Positions 1 through 10,943 are shown, counted from the stretch's first letter. The stretch: 64,000 nucleotides of DNA from Aradus depressus (GCA_963662175.1 OY759216.1:45897087-45961086); one strand, 5' to 3'. Numbers and translations are program-made. Notes: generated from the letters alone by a model not told the origin.

Positions 1-56
1 AGATATGAATAATAAGCAAAAAATTAATAAATATAGATAATAAGTATATATATATA

Positions 57-81
57 CAATCAGTAACAAAAATTTTCGGAC
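57..81 (+). repeat. Left outer inverted repeat of the Tc1-like element
   Basis: Reads CAATCAGTAACAAAAATTTT then CGGAC. It matches the reverse complement of the right end except at bases 3 and 18, and sits directly after a TA dinucleotide. Confidence 0.93.
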
Positions 82-258
82 AATTTATAATTTTGTTTTT
101 CTTTTGCAGTTACACATAGTTATATGGCAAAATATTTAATTCAAGCAAAGTTTTAAATTTCGAGATCATCAATCATTTCAAAACGCCGTAAAACAATTAA
201 TTAAACATTTACAGCTAATAGGAAATTTTGCATTAATAATTGAAGACAAGAAATTCAC

Positions 259-277
259 GTAACAAAATTTTCTGGAC
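259..277 (+). repeat. Left inner direct repeat of the Tc1-like element
   Basis: GTAACAAAATTTTCTGGAC is a slightly diverged second copy of the terminal motif, in the same orientation as the left end. By analogy with IR/DR transposons it would be an internal transposase-binding site. Confidence 0.75.
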
Positions 278-422
278 ACCTGTTGTTTGTTTTGTAAACA
301 AATGCGACTCTGATCATGATCTTTAATCCCTTCTCAACCAACCGCTAATACCGAACAAATAAAATGTGTTTATATCCTTCTATTACTGCATTCAGTAGTT
401 ATTTGTATTTCCTGCTGTCAAG

Positions 423-1973
423 ATGGGTCGAACATCTTTTGAAGTTCAACAGATAATAATTTTTAATTATGAAAAAGGATTAAGTGTCCGCAAAATCGGT
501 GGTATGGTAGGCCGAAGTAAAAGCACCGTAGCCGATGTAATTCGAAGGTATAAGCACGAGGATCGGATAGATTTGAAATCTTCCTCTGGCCGTCCAAGAG
601 TATTAAACGACCGAGAAAGGTGTAGCGTTGTCCGGAAAATTAAAAACAAGCCCTCGAGGAGTGCACCTCAGATCGTCGCCGAGGTATACAGAGAAACGGG
701 AAAGAAAGTTCACCCACAAAATGTTCGAAGAATTCTAAAAGAAGCAGGATATAATGGGAGAGTACCAAAAACCGTTTGTGAGTGAAAAAAATATAAAAAA
801 AAGATTGAGCTTCGCAAAAGAGTTCCAGAATCATTCAGAAATTTTTTGGAGTAATGTCATTCATCTGCGAGGTAAAATAAACTTAAGCACTCCGTCCTTC
901 GGATGGGATGTTAAGCGATGGTCATGAGCCTGTACGATGTCAGGTCAAAGCGTTTGAGCTCTCACATAAACACACGCATGCAATTGATCTCTGATGTTCA
1001 CACGATTACAAAATTTTTAGTACATATTATTATGTATACATATATTATATGTATAGGGAAGTAAACAAAAGTAAAGTAATAGTATATGTATACATATATT
1101 ACATGGAAGTAAACGGACATGATCTGGAAACATTTATTTGTCGAAATATCGGAGAAAAAACGTTTAAATTAGAAAAATTGGGTACTTAGTTTCTTTAGAG
1201 GGAAGGTGGAGGGGATAGAGTAGGGGGAAGGGACGGTTTCTGCCGAGGGTCAGCGCTGCTGACGCTCTCTTCCAACGTCATATCACAAAAATCTAGTTTT
1301 CTGACATTACATGACCTGAGATTTCTTTTTATGTTGTGAAGAGTTACAAGATACAAGAATATTTTATTATTGCGGTTTGTTCTATTATTCTATTATTGCA
1401 AGCATTTGAATGTAAGTTTAATATATTTAGTCCCGACAGTCGCGACAAAATTTGGAGAAGGCGTAATGAGGAGCTGAATCCAAAAAATTTAAAACCAATA
1501 GTAAAACATGGGGGTGGCTCAGTGATGGTGTGGGGGTGTATGGCGTCTAGTGGAATTGGTGAACTGGTTTTCATTGAAACCACCATGACTGGAAAAGTTT
1601 ATGCCGAATTACTAAGGAGCAATTTGAAAAAGAGTGCTGAAAAACTTGGGATTTTACGGACTTTTCATTTTTACCAAGACAACGATCCGAAACACACCTG
1701 TGAATTGGTACGTACTTGGCTTTTGTATAACTGCCCTTAAAGTTATGAAACCCCCCCCAATCGCCCGATCTCAACCCAATTGAACACGTATGGGGTGAGC
1801 TCGACAGGAAAATTCGATTAACACCCATTGCTTCAAAAAACGAATTGAAACAAAAGTTATTAGAAGAGTGGGGTAAAATATCTCCAAATTTCACCAAAAA
1901 ATTAGTTTCATCATCAATGCCGAATCGAATGAAAGATGTTATTACACAAAAAGGGTACCCAACCAAATATTAA
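423..1973 (+). pseudogene. Tc1-type transposase, broken (DD34E)
   Basis: Remains of the transposase that would bind the element ends and cut and paste the element. The start ATG opens a 120-residue segment with the paired helix-turn-helix DNA-binding region (GLSVRKIGGMVGRS, later NVRRILKEAGY). A one-base loss near 770 shifts frame; the protein continues as PFVSEKN...FAKEFQNHSEIFW up to about 860. About 547 bp of foreign DNA follow, and the catalytic domain resumes near 1408 (ECKFNIF, VKHGGGSVMVWGCM, then QDNDPKHT with the second Asp). A TAA at 1738 and a lost base in the C-run at 1751-1758 break it again before SPDLNPIEHVWGEL, which holds the catalytic Glu with the family's 34-residue spacing. 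The first catalytic Asp is not visible at the insertion edge. It cannot make an active enzyme. Confidence 0.92.
861..1407. other. Insertion inside the Tc1 transposase, with a SINE-A fragment
   Basis: The transposase reading stops after ...FWSNVI and resumes at ECKF, so this stretch is foreign. Its first part (about 869-955) is a SINE-A fragment in + orientation (GAGGTAAAATAAACTTAAGC, then GATGGGATGTTAAGCGATGG). The remainder, with a short TA-rich stretch around 1030-1100, matches nothing else I recognise here. No clear target duplication was found. Confidence 0.7.
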
Positions 1974-2046
1974 TTAACATTATGGTTTTTGAATTTGTGA
2001 AATCGTAAAAAAAACATTGAATTTATTTATAGTTGTTTACATTTTT

Positions 2047-2065
2047 GTCCGAAAATTTTTGTTAC
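2047..2065 (-). repeat. Right inner direct repeat of the Tc1-like element
   Basis: GTCCGAAAATTTTTGTTAC is the exact reverse complement of 19 bases of the left outer repeat, better preserved than the right outer end. Confidence 0.85.
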
Positions 2066-2254
2066 CTACATTACTTGTTATAAAATTTATTAAATTAAAA
2101 TATTTATTTGTTCTAATCAAAGCTGTTTTTCCTTTATCCTAACCCACTTTTGAATTCTTATTCTTGATTGAAAAATGGCTTTAATTATTTTTTTAAATTA
2201 TTTTTTATTACTTTTGCATTTAATTATTATAATTTTTTATTGAAAAATCAAACC

Positions 2255-2279
2255 GTCCGAACATTTTTGTTACTGACTG
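2255..2279 (-). repeat. Right outer inverted repeat of the Tc1-like element
   Basis: Ends ...TTTTTGTTACTGACTG followed by TA. Pairs with the left end at 23 of 25 positions. Confidence 0.93.
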
Positions 2280-2281
2280 TA

Positions 2282-3307
2282 GGTTAACCTATAGTCTTTT
2301 TTTTTTACTTGTATTTTTTTTTTATTATTGTTATTTACACTTCTCCCTATTTTTTCCCTTATTTCTTTTCCAGTAAATTGATTTCAAACAAAGAGCTGCT
2401 TAATTGATTAATTGGCGTATTTATAACAGGTTTTAATTTATTCAATATTGGTTAACATAATATTCTATGTGGAAATAGATTAATTTTAAATGAGTCTTTA
2501 CCAGAGAAATGTTTGACCCTCTTTATATATAATACCGGGATTTTAACAACACAAAGAGACCACCTTTCTCTTTTCTGACTTGCCCTGCACTTATAGTTTA
2601 ACATGCATCACTTAAATTTGCATTTAGCCACTCACATTTTAAGATTTCTTAACTTTTCTTTGTGAAAGGAAAATGTATGATGTGGCCATTAGAGGACTTT
2701 TTATACCAATCAAGCAGTAATGCTTAATGTATTAAATTAATTTGATAATTTGAAGGATTTTAGGGAAGATGAATCTTTAACGAGTATTTGACACCATACA
2801 AGCTCGGGACCATCGCTTAACGTCCCATCCGAGTACCATTAACAAAAATATATTCTACAATTTGTTGCTAATGATACAATTTAAACATTATTTTGAAATA
2901 TTTCCAACGAAATTTTATGTTCCATTCGTTTCGTAATCCAATCGTTTCAGCGTCAGATTGTTAAAACATTCTATCGCCTAAACGCACTCACCCACATACA
3001 CATATAGAGACATCATAGCGAAAATGGTCAAAACGTGTTCAGGGGACAACTTTATTTTTTAATGATTCTTTAAAAATCTTTTGAAAACTCAAGACCAGCC
3101 TACAGCTTCCCAAAAGCATAAACGTTCATATCATGAAAACAGTTTTGAGTAATCACAATGTTCTAAGTTGAGGAACAATAAGTTTGTTTTATTTATTTAA
3201 TCACAATGTATCATGTAAAACCACTTCTCAACCTCTATAATATATCAATCAATTCGATATTTTCACAAGAAATCTCAAAATATCTTTGCTATGAATAGAC
3301 TGGGAGA
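2282..3307. other. No gene; small repeat fragments
   Basis: AT-rich sequence without a convincing ORF. Two fragments are recognisable: a short Rep-D start (ATGATGTGGCCATTAGAGG) near 2677 and a minus-strand SINE-A piece at about 2776-2833 (GGGACCATCGCTTAACGTCC). Confidence 0.6.
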
Positions 3308-3341
3308 CAGAAGGGCGTTGGCGTAGCTAGAATGCCCGATG

Positions 3342-3369
3342 CCCCCCCCCCCCCCCCCCCCCCCCCCCC
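3342..3369. repeat. C28 homopolymer
   Basis: Twenty-eight consecutive C, lying 25 bases inside the left end of the surrounding DNA transposon. Confidence 0.98.
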
Positions 3370-3736
3370 AGAAAAGTGAGATCAAATGTACCTAATTTAA
3401 AAAAATTTATTATTTATAACAACTCCACCACAGACAATCATTACAGTCAAGACATCGGATTCAAATTACGCTTTCTTAAAGTTTGAACTCCAACGAATGC
3501 AGCCAATCGGCGAAGTATAAGAGTATAGCGAACGTAACGTCGTGCGTATCACAACAAAACGCGCGGCAATGTTTACCTAAAATAAAAAGATTATTAAGAC
3601 TAACTGCATATTTTAGAATGTATTCAATGAAAGCCGTAAAAAGTGAAAATAATTGTTTTTTAGAGTATATTTAATGCTATCAGCTGAACGAGAATGAAAT
3701 GGTAAAAAATAAAATTTCAGCAGAAGAATTATTGAA

Positions 3737-4130
3737 ATGAATGAATGAATGAAATGAAATGAAAGAAATGAAAATAAATTTTATTATTCTGGGACCGAGG
3801 TCCCCTAAAAATAAATACATATAGAGTAAAGAACAGGAACAATGAAATATAGTATCAGTATATCGTAAAAAGAAATAAATAAATTAGCGCTACATTGGAG
3901 AAAACTAGAAATTAATAATATATAGATACACAAAAGATTAACTAACATGAAATCATAATCATACATTCATAAGAGAATATGTGAAAAAAAAGTATATAAA
4001 TAAGAAAAAAAAAATAGATTAATAAAGTCGACAGAGCATAATACTGTGATGATTGATTATACAAAAGAGGGGAGGATGCTCAGACAAGGTTTGGACCGAT
4101 TTGCTGAAAAAAAAGAAAATTAAGGCTTAT
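3737..4130 (-). mobile_element. LINE 3' end with ATTTC-type tail, nested
   Basis: Read on the minus strand the low-coordinate end is GGGGACCTCGGTCCCAGAAT, then AATAAAATTTATTTTCATTTC and a run of TTTCA/TTCAT units. The same hairpin (GGGAC...GTCCC), AATAAA and TTTCA tail occur at 17780-17829. This repeated 3'-terminal layout suggests a 5'-truncated retrotransposon family with a microsatellite tail. The upstream limit is approximate and no coding sequence was recognised. Confidence 0.5.
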
Positions 4131-4399
4131 TTAGTTGAGGATACTTACTACTACTGCTTATTGTATAAGACTGGATGACTAGACTCATGAAAATTTTAAT
4201 GGTTGAATTAAATTTTTGTTGATTATTTTGTTATAACATACTAATATTTTGTGTATGGTACCTGATTGTTAATTATTAAGTTTAATTAAACTTAATTTAA
4301 GAATATGATTGTGAAATGTAAACTACTGTTTTATTATCTCGGTCGTGTTGACCGGCTGCCCCCCAGAGAATAATGCTATCTACGCCAATGCAGATGGGC

Positions 4400-5985
4400 A
4401 CCTAGTCCCATTTGAACAGGGTCTTCAGTACACTTTCTCTGAACACCTCTGACCAAGTACTTAGAAGTGACCTATGTAAAGTAGTGTTGGTACAATTGTA
4501 AATGATTTAAACATATATTTCAAAAGTTTCACTTGTACTTGGATAGAAAAACGAAAGCACGGCCATAGCGAAGGACTTATCATATTTTATTAAAGGACTT
4601 AACGTCAGAAGTAAGGTCAACAGTTTGTTGGTCTAAAAGGGGCTCAAGTGAAATCTTTTTGAAATCCGTTATCGCCCCCTTCCTTGGTACAACCACTTAT
4701 GTCCCTAATAAGACAACAATTAATCCTACTTATCCAATAATTATCCCATGTTTGGTTTTGTGTGTCTCACTAAGTATTATATGTGAGACAAATTGTTTTA
4801 AAGAGTTCTTTCAAATGTAACAAAGGATTAGAAATGACAGAACGGTAATGAAGAATGAATGATACAGTTTCATTTCAACTACTAGCCAACTGAACAACTC
4901 AAGCTCGGGAGCTCGGAGCTCAACTCAAGAACCCCATTTAACTGCCAAAGTAATGAATGCATCGAGAAGAAATTCTATATATTTTAATTTTAATTTTGTA
5001 CCTACAACTATATATATATTGTAAAAGATTCCATCCTGCGTGGGAGTGCAAATTACTTAATTAGTACAATTTAAAATTAATATCGGAAAATTATTAAAAT
5101 CGCGACTTTAAATGAAAAATGCCTGGATAGCTGGGTACACGCCTCACGGGAAGAACGGTTACAAGTTCCTAATGTGTAGTTGACACCAGTAATTAATAAT
5201 AATTAATTACTTTTGCAAACTTGAAGAAGCATGAGTGGGGGGAAATGGAATGAATCAACTTGGAACTGTAACATATTTATTGTAATGAGAACATATTTAC
5301 AAAACTATTTTGTACATATGTCTTAAAGACTAATTGTTGTTGTAGAAACATTCAGAATAAGATTAAAGTATCATTTACAAACAAAATGGGCCTATGTAGG
5401 AAGGACTGAATCGTTGTAAAAACATCTATCCTAGGATCGATACTACAGGTACCTTGATTATGATATCCCTGGCGAAGACGGTGCGATTATCTTTATCTGG
5501 ACATCCCGCAGAAATCATCCAGTCACGTATTCCATAAGTCATTGAAGATCTAGTGGTTTCGAGGCCACACTAGAAGTTACATCTTTCACTGGCTTTACAC
5601 CGTCCGAAATACACTATAATTAACTCATTAGTGCGAATGGCCACTCTGTATGACCACTCTGAGGGAGAATATCATATTTTCAACATAAAATAAAACTCTG
5701 TTTAAATTGTTACGTTCACACTAGCACAACCCTTTGGGTCCGACTAGGAGGGCAGAAAACTGTAAGTTCATATTCTTAATTAAAGTAACACTGTGGGCTA
5801 AAATGTTAAAGTAAAACTGACGTGACCAGATCGGCCCAAGCATGAAGGAGGAGAGAACGTAGACTGATGACTGAAGAGGGTGGGTTCTTTGATGGTGGAG
5901 ACGGATCCCGACATCTCATAGGCTGTTTGTTCCCGCCTAATTTACTTCCAGCTAATCACCGATCACCGGTTGCGTAAGCCTCTTC
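4400..5985. other. No gene or repeat recognised
   Basis: Moderately AT-rich, no ORF of 60 residues on either strand, no terminal repeats seen. Could be unique spacer or an old unrecognisable element. Confidence 0.5.
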
Positions 5986-6081
5986 CATGAATAGGGGATC
6001 TCAGCCCTCCTTGGTCGTTCATGCAACTCCGGATATAAACAATTACCTACTTCCTTGCTTTCCTCTATATTCTTTGTTCCT

Positions 6082-6300
6082 TGTTTTCGCTCCTAGCGAT
6101 CGCGATTCGCCCGCAGACATCGCTAGTTCCGAGCATGTTCTTCTAAATGAAATTATCTTCAATTCAACTCCAAACAACCCACAATTCGCTCTTGTTTCGC
6201 TCCTAGCGATCGCGATTCACTCTCAGGCATCGCTAGTTCCGAGCATTAATCTTCTTAATAAAATCCTCTTTAAATCAGCTCCAAGTGGCCTCGATTCGCT
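6082..6300. repeat. 110-bp tandem duplication with GCGATCGC core
   Basis: TCCTAGCGATCGCGATTC occurs at 6091 and again at 6201, and CGCTAGTTCCGAGCAT recurs with the same 110-base spacing; a third degraded start (CTCGATTCGCTCGTAGTG) follows. A 113-codon ORF across it is best explained as a by-product of the duplication. Confidence 0.8.
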
Positions 6301-6364
6301 CGTAGTGTCACTGGTCCTTGCTGTATAATAATGATAATCATTGTCCTTGGGGGTAGACATGCTA

Positions 6365-6767
6365 CTATATACTACACATACACGAACTAGCTGTGGTGCA
6401 CAGCATTCCTAAGAACGTAATAGCTGTTGACCCCAGCGGTTTTGAGCACACACTAGCTGTGGTGCCCAGCTGTTCCGAGCACTTACTAGCTGGGGTGGTA
6501 CGCCGTTGCAAGGCCGATACTAGGTGTAGTCACGAGCGTTCTTAAGAACGTACTGGCTAAGTATATACTAGTTGTGGTTTCCGCCGTTGCAAGGCGCATA
6601 CTAGCTGTGGTGCCCAGAGTTCCTAAACACTTACTAGTTAGGGTGTCTGCCGTTGAAGGACTATAAGCCTTATTCCATTTGAATAATTAAAAATTATAAC
6701 ATCATGTAGAGATATTAGAAGAGAAGTCAAAGTTCCCCGGGCAACGCCGGGTATTACTGCTAGTAAT
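6365..6767 (+). mobile_element. Helitron 3' end with internal minisatellite
   Basis: The right end has the hairpin CCCGGGCAACGCCGGG followed by TATTACTGCTAG and a T, matching the Helitron rule of a GC hairpin just before CTRR|T. Upstream, about 290 bp consist of degenerate tandem units built on CACTAGCTGTGGTGCCCAG and CCGCCGTTGCAAGGC. Shared 3' sequence with the minus-strand element at 49.6 kb (same hairpin, same CTATAAGCCTTATTCC motif) supports one family. The 5' end was not found. Confidence 0.72.
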
Positions 6768-6779
6768 AAATAAATGTAT

Positions 6780-7310
6780 TGGATGTTGAAAGAGAAATCA
6801 TTCATCAATGACACTCCATTATCTTGTTATTACGGATGAGAAAGAGGAATTAAAATATATATTTAAAAAAAAATAGTTAAATGATAAAGAAACATAAAAC
6901 CTTAGTAGATGATAAGTCTTCAATCCACCAGTAGGTCTCGAGGCCATTGCCGCCTCAGTCACCGAACATGAACATTAGGAAGGCTCCTTGTGGCAAGTCA
7001 ACGGACTAAAGGATTAGGGTGAAAGGAAAGGGTAGAATGGAATTTTCTGTAGCGGGATTTAATTACATCCCTTACAAAGGGAATCTGCAGGTGTGAAGGA
7101 TAGCATTAGAAACGTAGAATGGAGCGTTTGTGATTTTATGAAGGATACGGGACTGCAGGGTTTGGATTCTAGCTCCATACGCCCATATTGGCTTCAGTAA
7201 TTGGTTGTAAATGAGTACTTATAATACTTAATGTAAGTTTCGAGCTGTTGTCTAAAAGTCGTAATAAGAGATTGTATCGTCGATTAAATTCTTGTCTTTT
7301 AAGTCTAGTA
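6780..7310. other. No gene recognised
   Basis: No ORF of note and no repeat family identified; ordinary AT-rich sequence. Confidence 0.45.
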
Positions 7311-7560
7311 TGAGGATTCCATGTCAGGCGTCAATAAATAAATAACCCAAAGTAGCGGACTTTTATATTTAAATTCAAAACCCCGTAAGGACAGCACCTG
7401 TTAATCGGCCGAAAAGAAGGGGAAAGGGTATGTCGAAACAAAATTTCGTGTAAGGCTTCAGAAGACCCTTTAGGGCAAACAGTCGATTTTTTTTGGAGGG
7501 AGAGCGAAAACTTACTTGATTAATTCGTTGTACCTTGCCGGTGATTCATTTACTTTTTAT
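7311..7560 (+). repeat. Rep-R copy, 3' half
   Basis: Contains family landmarks in order: AACCCCGTAAGGACAGCACC, GGCCGAAAAGAAGGGGAAAG, TTGGAGGGAGAGCGAAAAC and TTGATTAATTCG, then a GCCGGTGATTCA end. Confidence 0.8.
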
Positions 7561-7839
7561 ATAGCAGTCCAGAGCAAAGCTTGCGAGGACGTTTCAATAA
7601 GTCAAAGTAATAGACATTTTTCAAACAGAAAATTTTTCTTTCCAGGTCGTCTGCATTTGTGTGAGTCACGAGGAAGGAATGAAGGAATTCCAACTTTGAC
7701 TTTCAACATTCATTAATCGAACAATTCCAGGATACAAGGAAATGTTTAAGATCCTTAAGTAAAATAGTTCATCCACTTTTTTTTCTACATAAAAATTCCT
7801 TCAGTGGGAACTAAAAGTCCAAATATTTCTCCCATTACA

Positions 7840-7969
7840 CTTACAAATTAATCACCGGCAATGTACTTTCACAACAGAAATAAATCAAATATGTGTTCGC
7901 TCTCCCTCTAGAATCAATTGATCGTTTTGGCTAAAGACCAATAGTTGATTTACGCATGGACGATGTGTT
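7840..7969 (-). repeat. Rep-R end, interrupted by a LINE
   Basis: Minus-strand family end (AATCACCGGCAATGTACTTT, GTTCGCTCTCCCTC, TTGATCGTTTTGGC). It is cut by the adjoining LINE; Rep-R sequence (CCCTCCCACTAATCCC, TTTGGCTGAAACTC) resumes beyond it near 8390. Confidence 0.75.
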
Positions 7970-7978
7970 ATACTAATT

Positions 7979-8377
7979 AGATTTCTCACAGGACATGGTC
8001 TGTTCAATAGACACCTACGCACTGTGGGAGTCAAGGAAAGTCCTACCTGCGATAGATGTAGGGAAGAAGACGAAACGGCGGCATACTTCCTGGGCATCTG
8101 CTCGGGATATGCGCGAACGAGATTCCATATCTTTGGTAGAGATGCAATCGCAGAGGAAGACTTTAGAAGATTGGACTATGAGAGCATTCTTAGGTTCGTT
8201 GAGGAAACTGGGAGACTGAGCACTCCATGAAGGGCTTGGTTCAGGTAGTATAAGTACAGTACAAGTATAAACATATAGTCAATATAATAAGGGGGAAGCA
8301 CAGCGCTTCCAGGAAAGCACTGAATGCTTAGGTCCCTAGGTGTAATACACCAGCCCACCATATATATATATATATAT
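7979..8377 (+). pseudogene. 5'-truncated LINE, C-terminal zinc motif and 3' UTR
   Basis: Terminal part of a non-LTR retrotransposon polyprotein, reading LTGHGLFNRHLRTVGVKESP then TCDRCREEDETAAYFLGICS and stopping at TGA 8228-8230. This is the Cys-x2-Cys ... His/Tyr-x4-Cys knuckle that follows the reverse transcriptase/RNase H region in several LINE clades; here the usual His is Tyr. A 3' UTR of about 150 bp ends in a (TA)n tract rather than poly-A. ATACTAATT flanks both sides (7970-7978 and 8378-8386), a likely 9-bp target duplication, although the TA tail makes that slightly ambiguous. The clade (I, R1 or Loa-like) is not decided. The RNase H remnant at 30.6 kb may be from the same family. 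Confidence 0.8.
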
Positions 8378-8439
8378 ATACTAATTCGTCGAGTCCCTCC
8401 CACTAATCCCGTCTTTCCATTTGGCTGAAACTCTTTTTA

Positions 8440-8710
8440 GAGTCGATTTGTTTTGAAGGGAGAGCGAAAACTTACTCGATTAATTAGTAGTACATTCGTA
8501 CATTATGGCGTTCTGGATAAACAGATAAAATTTCGTATTGATACATTCCTTCTATCAGGAGTTCTCGAGTTCGCAGACAGTAAACAAATTTTTTTTTTTC
8601 ATTTTTGGAACGAAGGGTTGGAAAACACGAAATTGCGGTGAAAACTCATTGACTTTCAGCGATTAGATAATTTCAGGTATACTTGGAAAAAGTTGATAGC
8701 TACACTAGTT
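8440..8710. repeat. Rep-R copy, mixed ends
   Basis: Begins with TTGAAGGGAGAGCGAAAAC in + orientation, then switches to minus-type landmarks (TTGATACATTCCTTCTATC, GGGTTGGAAAACACGAAATT). Probably two partial copies joined. Confidence 0.65.
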
Positions 8711-8770
8711 AGGAACGCATTTTACGTTTAACTAGAAATGAGAAACTAGAATATATATTTATAATAAACT

Positions 8771-8985
8771 ACGAAGTCATATCGCCTGCTACCAGAGCGC
8801 TCTTTCGTCACTCAGGTGGACTTGAGCCCGACTCTACAATGGGAGTCTTAAATTTTGCGTACCCTAAATTTTTATTCACCTAGGGTAGAGTGTCTTTAAC
8901 GAGTGCCTGATATCCTACAGGCTTTTTAACCCACGATTTTCAAGTCAGTAAGCAAGCACGTAAGCCACTGAGCTAACGGCGATAA
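8771..8985 (-). mobile_element. SINE-A, internally deleted
   Basis: Minus-strand copy from CGAAGTCATATCGCCTGC to CACTGAGCTAACGGCG. The stretch between the central CCTACAGGC and the tRNA-like head is deleted, so B-box sequence is largely missing. Confidence 0.85.
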
Positions 8986-9039
8986 ATAATTATATAAAAA
9001 ACACAAAAAAGAACCATTAAAGAAATCACTATAAGTTTT

Positions 9040-9800
9040 CACTCTCCCTCTAAAAACAATTGATCCTTTAGGCTAAAAATCAATAGTTACACAAGGACTT
9101 CTCATACTAAATTTCGGTACATTCATTACATAAACAGGTTTTTAATTTGAGCCCTTCACTAATCCCCTCCTTCATTTCTTCTGATTGCGCCGAATATTAA
9201 TAGGTGACGTCCATATGGGTTTTTATAATTTATATATAAAATTTCGTGTCGATGCGTTCATTACATCGGCAGTAATTACGATTTTTGAGTTAAAAACTTT
9301 TCCCCTATTCCCCTCCCTTCCATTTGGCCGATTTGTCTGAAAATCCGCCGTTTTAGGGTTACACCGATGTGAAATTTTGTGTCGATATATTCATTCTATC
9401 GTGGGTTATATCCACAGGCACATACAAAAAAAAATAGAGGGACTTCTAAACCGTCTTAATGTACAAACACGTCTACAGTAATCCATGGGTTTGAGATAAG
9501 CCCCCTCCTCTGACCCCCCCCCCCCCCCCTTTCCCGGCGATAATTGGATATATTAACCCCTCCCTTCCCTTTGGCTGATTTGGGTGAAAATCAATGAGTG
9601 CCGTCCTTATGGGGTTTTGTTTATACAAAAAAAATTCATATACATTCATTTTTCCTAGGAGTTATCAGATTCAAAAAGACAATTTTTTTGATCATATTTG
9701 GAATTAGGGGGGCCGGAAAAGATGAAATTCCGTTGAAAATTCGACATTGAATATCTGATCGATTACATAACTTTCGTTGTATCGATATTTCGTATACCTG
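9040..9800 (-). repeat. Rep-R, multi-unit copy
   Basis: A long minus-strand copy with the terminal GTTTTCACTCTCCCTC, then repeated internal units each pairing a GTCGATGCGTTCATTACATC-like motif with TTCCATTTGGCCGATTTG and a CCTTATGGGGTTT-type motif. It ends with GGAAAAGATGAAATTCCG, GATTACATAACTTTCG and ACCTGGGGAAGT. A C16 tract lies at 9514-9529 where other copies have a CTGATCCCC stretch. Confidence 0.8.
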
Positions 9801-9813
9801 GGGAAGTGAAATA

Positions 9814-10558
9814 CAGTAGAATCCCGATAATTCGTATGGTCAAGGGACTGACGGTTTCGTACGAATTATCGGGATTTCCAATTATCGGGAGTGCAAAATA
9901 AATAAAAATTAAAAAACGTATTAATGCATACATGAATGTATTAAGAAGTTTGTACAATGTGGTAAGAATAAAAATTATGCAATAAACACTGCTTTATACT
10001 AAACTATACAATAAACAATATCTGCAATAAAAAATATGTACATACTTATGTTCTAGATTAAATAAACAACTATCAAACATTTGTTCGAAAAAAATCCGTA
10101 ATTTTTTTGCAGACGGGTATTGTCAATTGCTTTGTCAAGAGTGTTCAGAGCAAAAAATACCTCACACCAACATCTGATTTTGCTATAGAACAGGCCCGTT
10201 TCGTCTGCATTGAATATGTTCTCAGGCTCATAAGGGAATTATTGTTCCCAATTCATTCATCCACTCAGAACAAACGTTATCTGACACACTTGCACTTTCC
10301 CCACAAAGCTTCTTAAATTTAATGTTGTCCTCTCTCCCCCTCTTGAAAACAGTACGAATTAACGAGGTTTTTAAGCTGCAAATACGAATTGTAAGACGTT
10401 TTAAGTGACCTCGAGCATAAACATAATACGAATTACCGAGGGGTCTGAAATGCATTGTTTTTATACCACTTATCGGGATTTTCTCTGGGGACCGGCAAAT
10501 TTGTACGAATTAGCCGGAAATACGAATAATCGGGATACGAAATGTCGGGATTCCACTG
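9814..10558 (-). mobile_element. pogo/Tigger-like DNA transposon, deleted
   Basis: Ends are CAGTAGAATCCCGATAATTC and, inverted, CAGTGGAATCCCGACATTTC, with TA at 9812-9813 and 10559-10560. CAGT starts and TA duplications are typical of the pogo/Tigger branch of Tc1/mariner. Additional ATTATCGGGA and TACGAATT copies lie just inside both ends. At 745 bp it is much shorter than autonomous members and retains only part of the transposase on the minus strand. Confidence 0.85.
10110..10400 (-). pseudogene. pogo/Tigger-type transposase fragment
   Basis: On the minus strand two frames together give KLCGESASVSDNVCSEWMNE followed, after a frameshift, by EPENIFNADETGLFY. NADETGLFY is the signature around the first catalytic Asp of the DDE domain in Tigger, jerky and CENP-B-like proteins, and the preceding GESAS...W stretch is also typical. 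Everything after this motif is lost or scrambled (SKIRCWCEVFFALNTLDKA), so the gene is dead. Confidence 0.8.
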
Positions 10559-10599
10559 TATCAACAATTTCCGGGCTTTGCCTTTGTTCAAATAGATTT

Positions 10600-10890
10600 C
10601 TGGATAGGCTATTGTCAAACATATACGTTGTTTTCGTTACAAGACATACGTAAGAATAGTTACGTCTTGCTATTAACAGTCGAATACGCTATTGTAATCT
10701 CCATTAGACTGCATCACGTAACTTGTTGATTTAGCGTGATAACGTCGCGTTACGCTAGTCTTGGTTACTGCACAATAAGGGCCATAAATCACTAACTAAA
10801 TGTTGAAAACATACTCAAAACGATAATTTGTAGTTTATTAATTGTCGATTATTATGAAAATTTCTGACTTGACTCAGAGACAAAAAGAAT
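10600..10890. other. No gene recognised
   Basis: Short AT-rich spacer with several GTTACG/CGTAAC words; no clear terminal repeat. Confidence 0.4.
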
Positions 10891-10943
10891 TGAGAGATTC
10901 ACCGGCAATGTACTTCCCCAGCAAAAATTAATCAATTGTGTTG

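Larger units (their letters stand above)
57..2279 (+). mobile_element. Tc1-like DNA transposon, IR/DR type, inactive
   Basis: A complete but decayed Tc1/mariner-superfamily element. It is flanked by the TA target duplication expected of the superfamily (55-56 and 2280-2281) and bounded by 25-bp inverted repeats matching at 23 of 25 positions. Each end also has a second inner copy of the repeat about 200 bp inside, which is the IR/DR arrangement known from several Tc1-group elements. It carries one transposase gene that is frameshifted and interrupted. Boundaries are firm; family assignment is firm. Confidence 0.93.
3317..4390. mobile_element. Non-autonomous DNA transposon with TIRs
   Basis: The left end GTTGGCGTAGCTAGAATGCC is repeated in inverted, diverged form at the right end (CTATCTACGCCAATG), each followed inward by a C-rich run. 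Flanks are CAGAAGGGC and CAGATGGGC, a 9-base near-duplication (8 of 9). An 8-9 bp duplication would suit the hAT superfamily, but no transposase is left, so the class is inferred. A LINE 3' end is nested inside. Confidence 0.6.

Noticed and set aside
5987..6328. 113-codon ORF
   Set aside because: Arises from the 110-bp tandem duplication; the copies are in different frames and share no conserved peptide.
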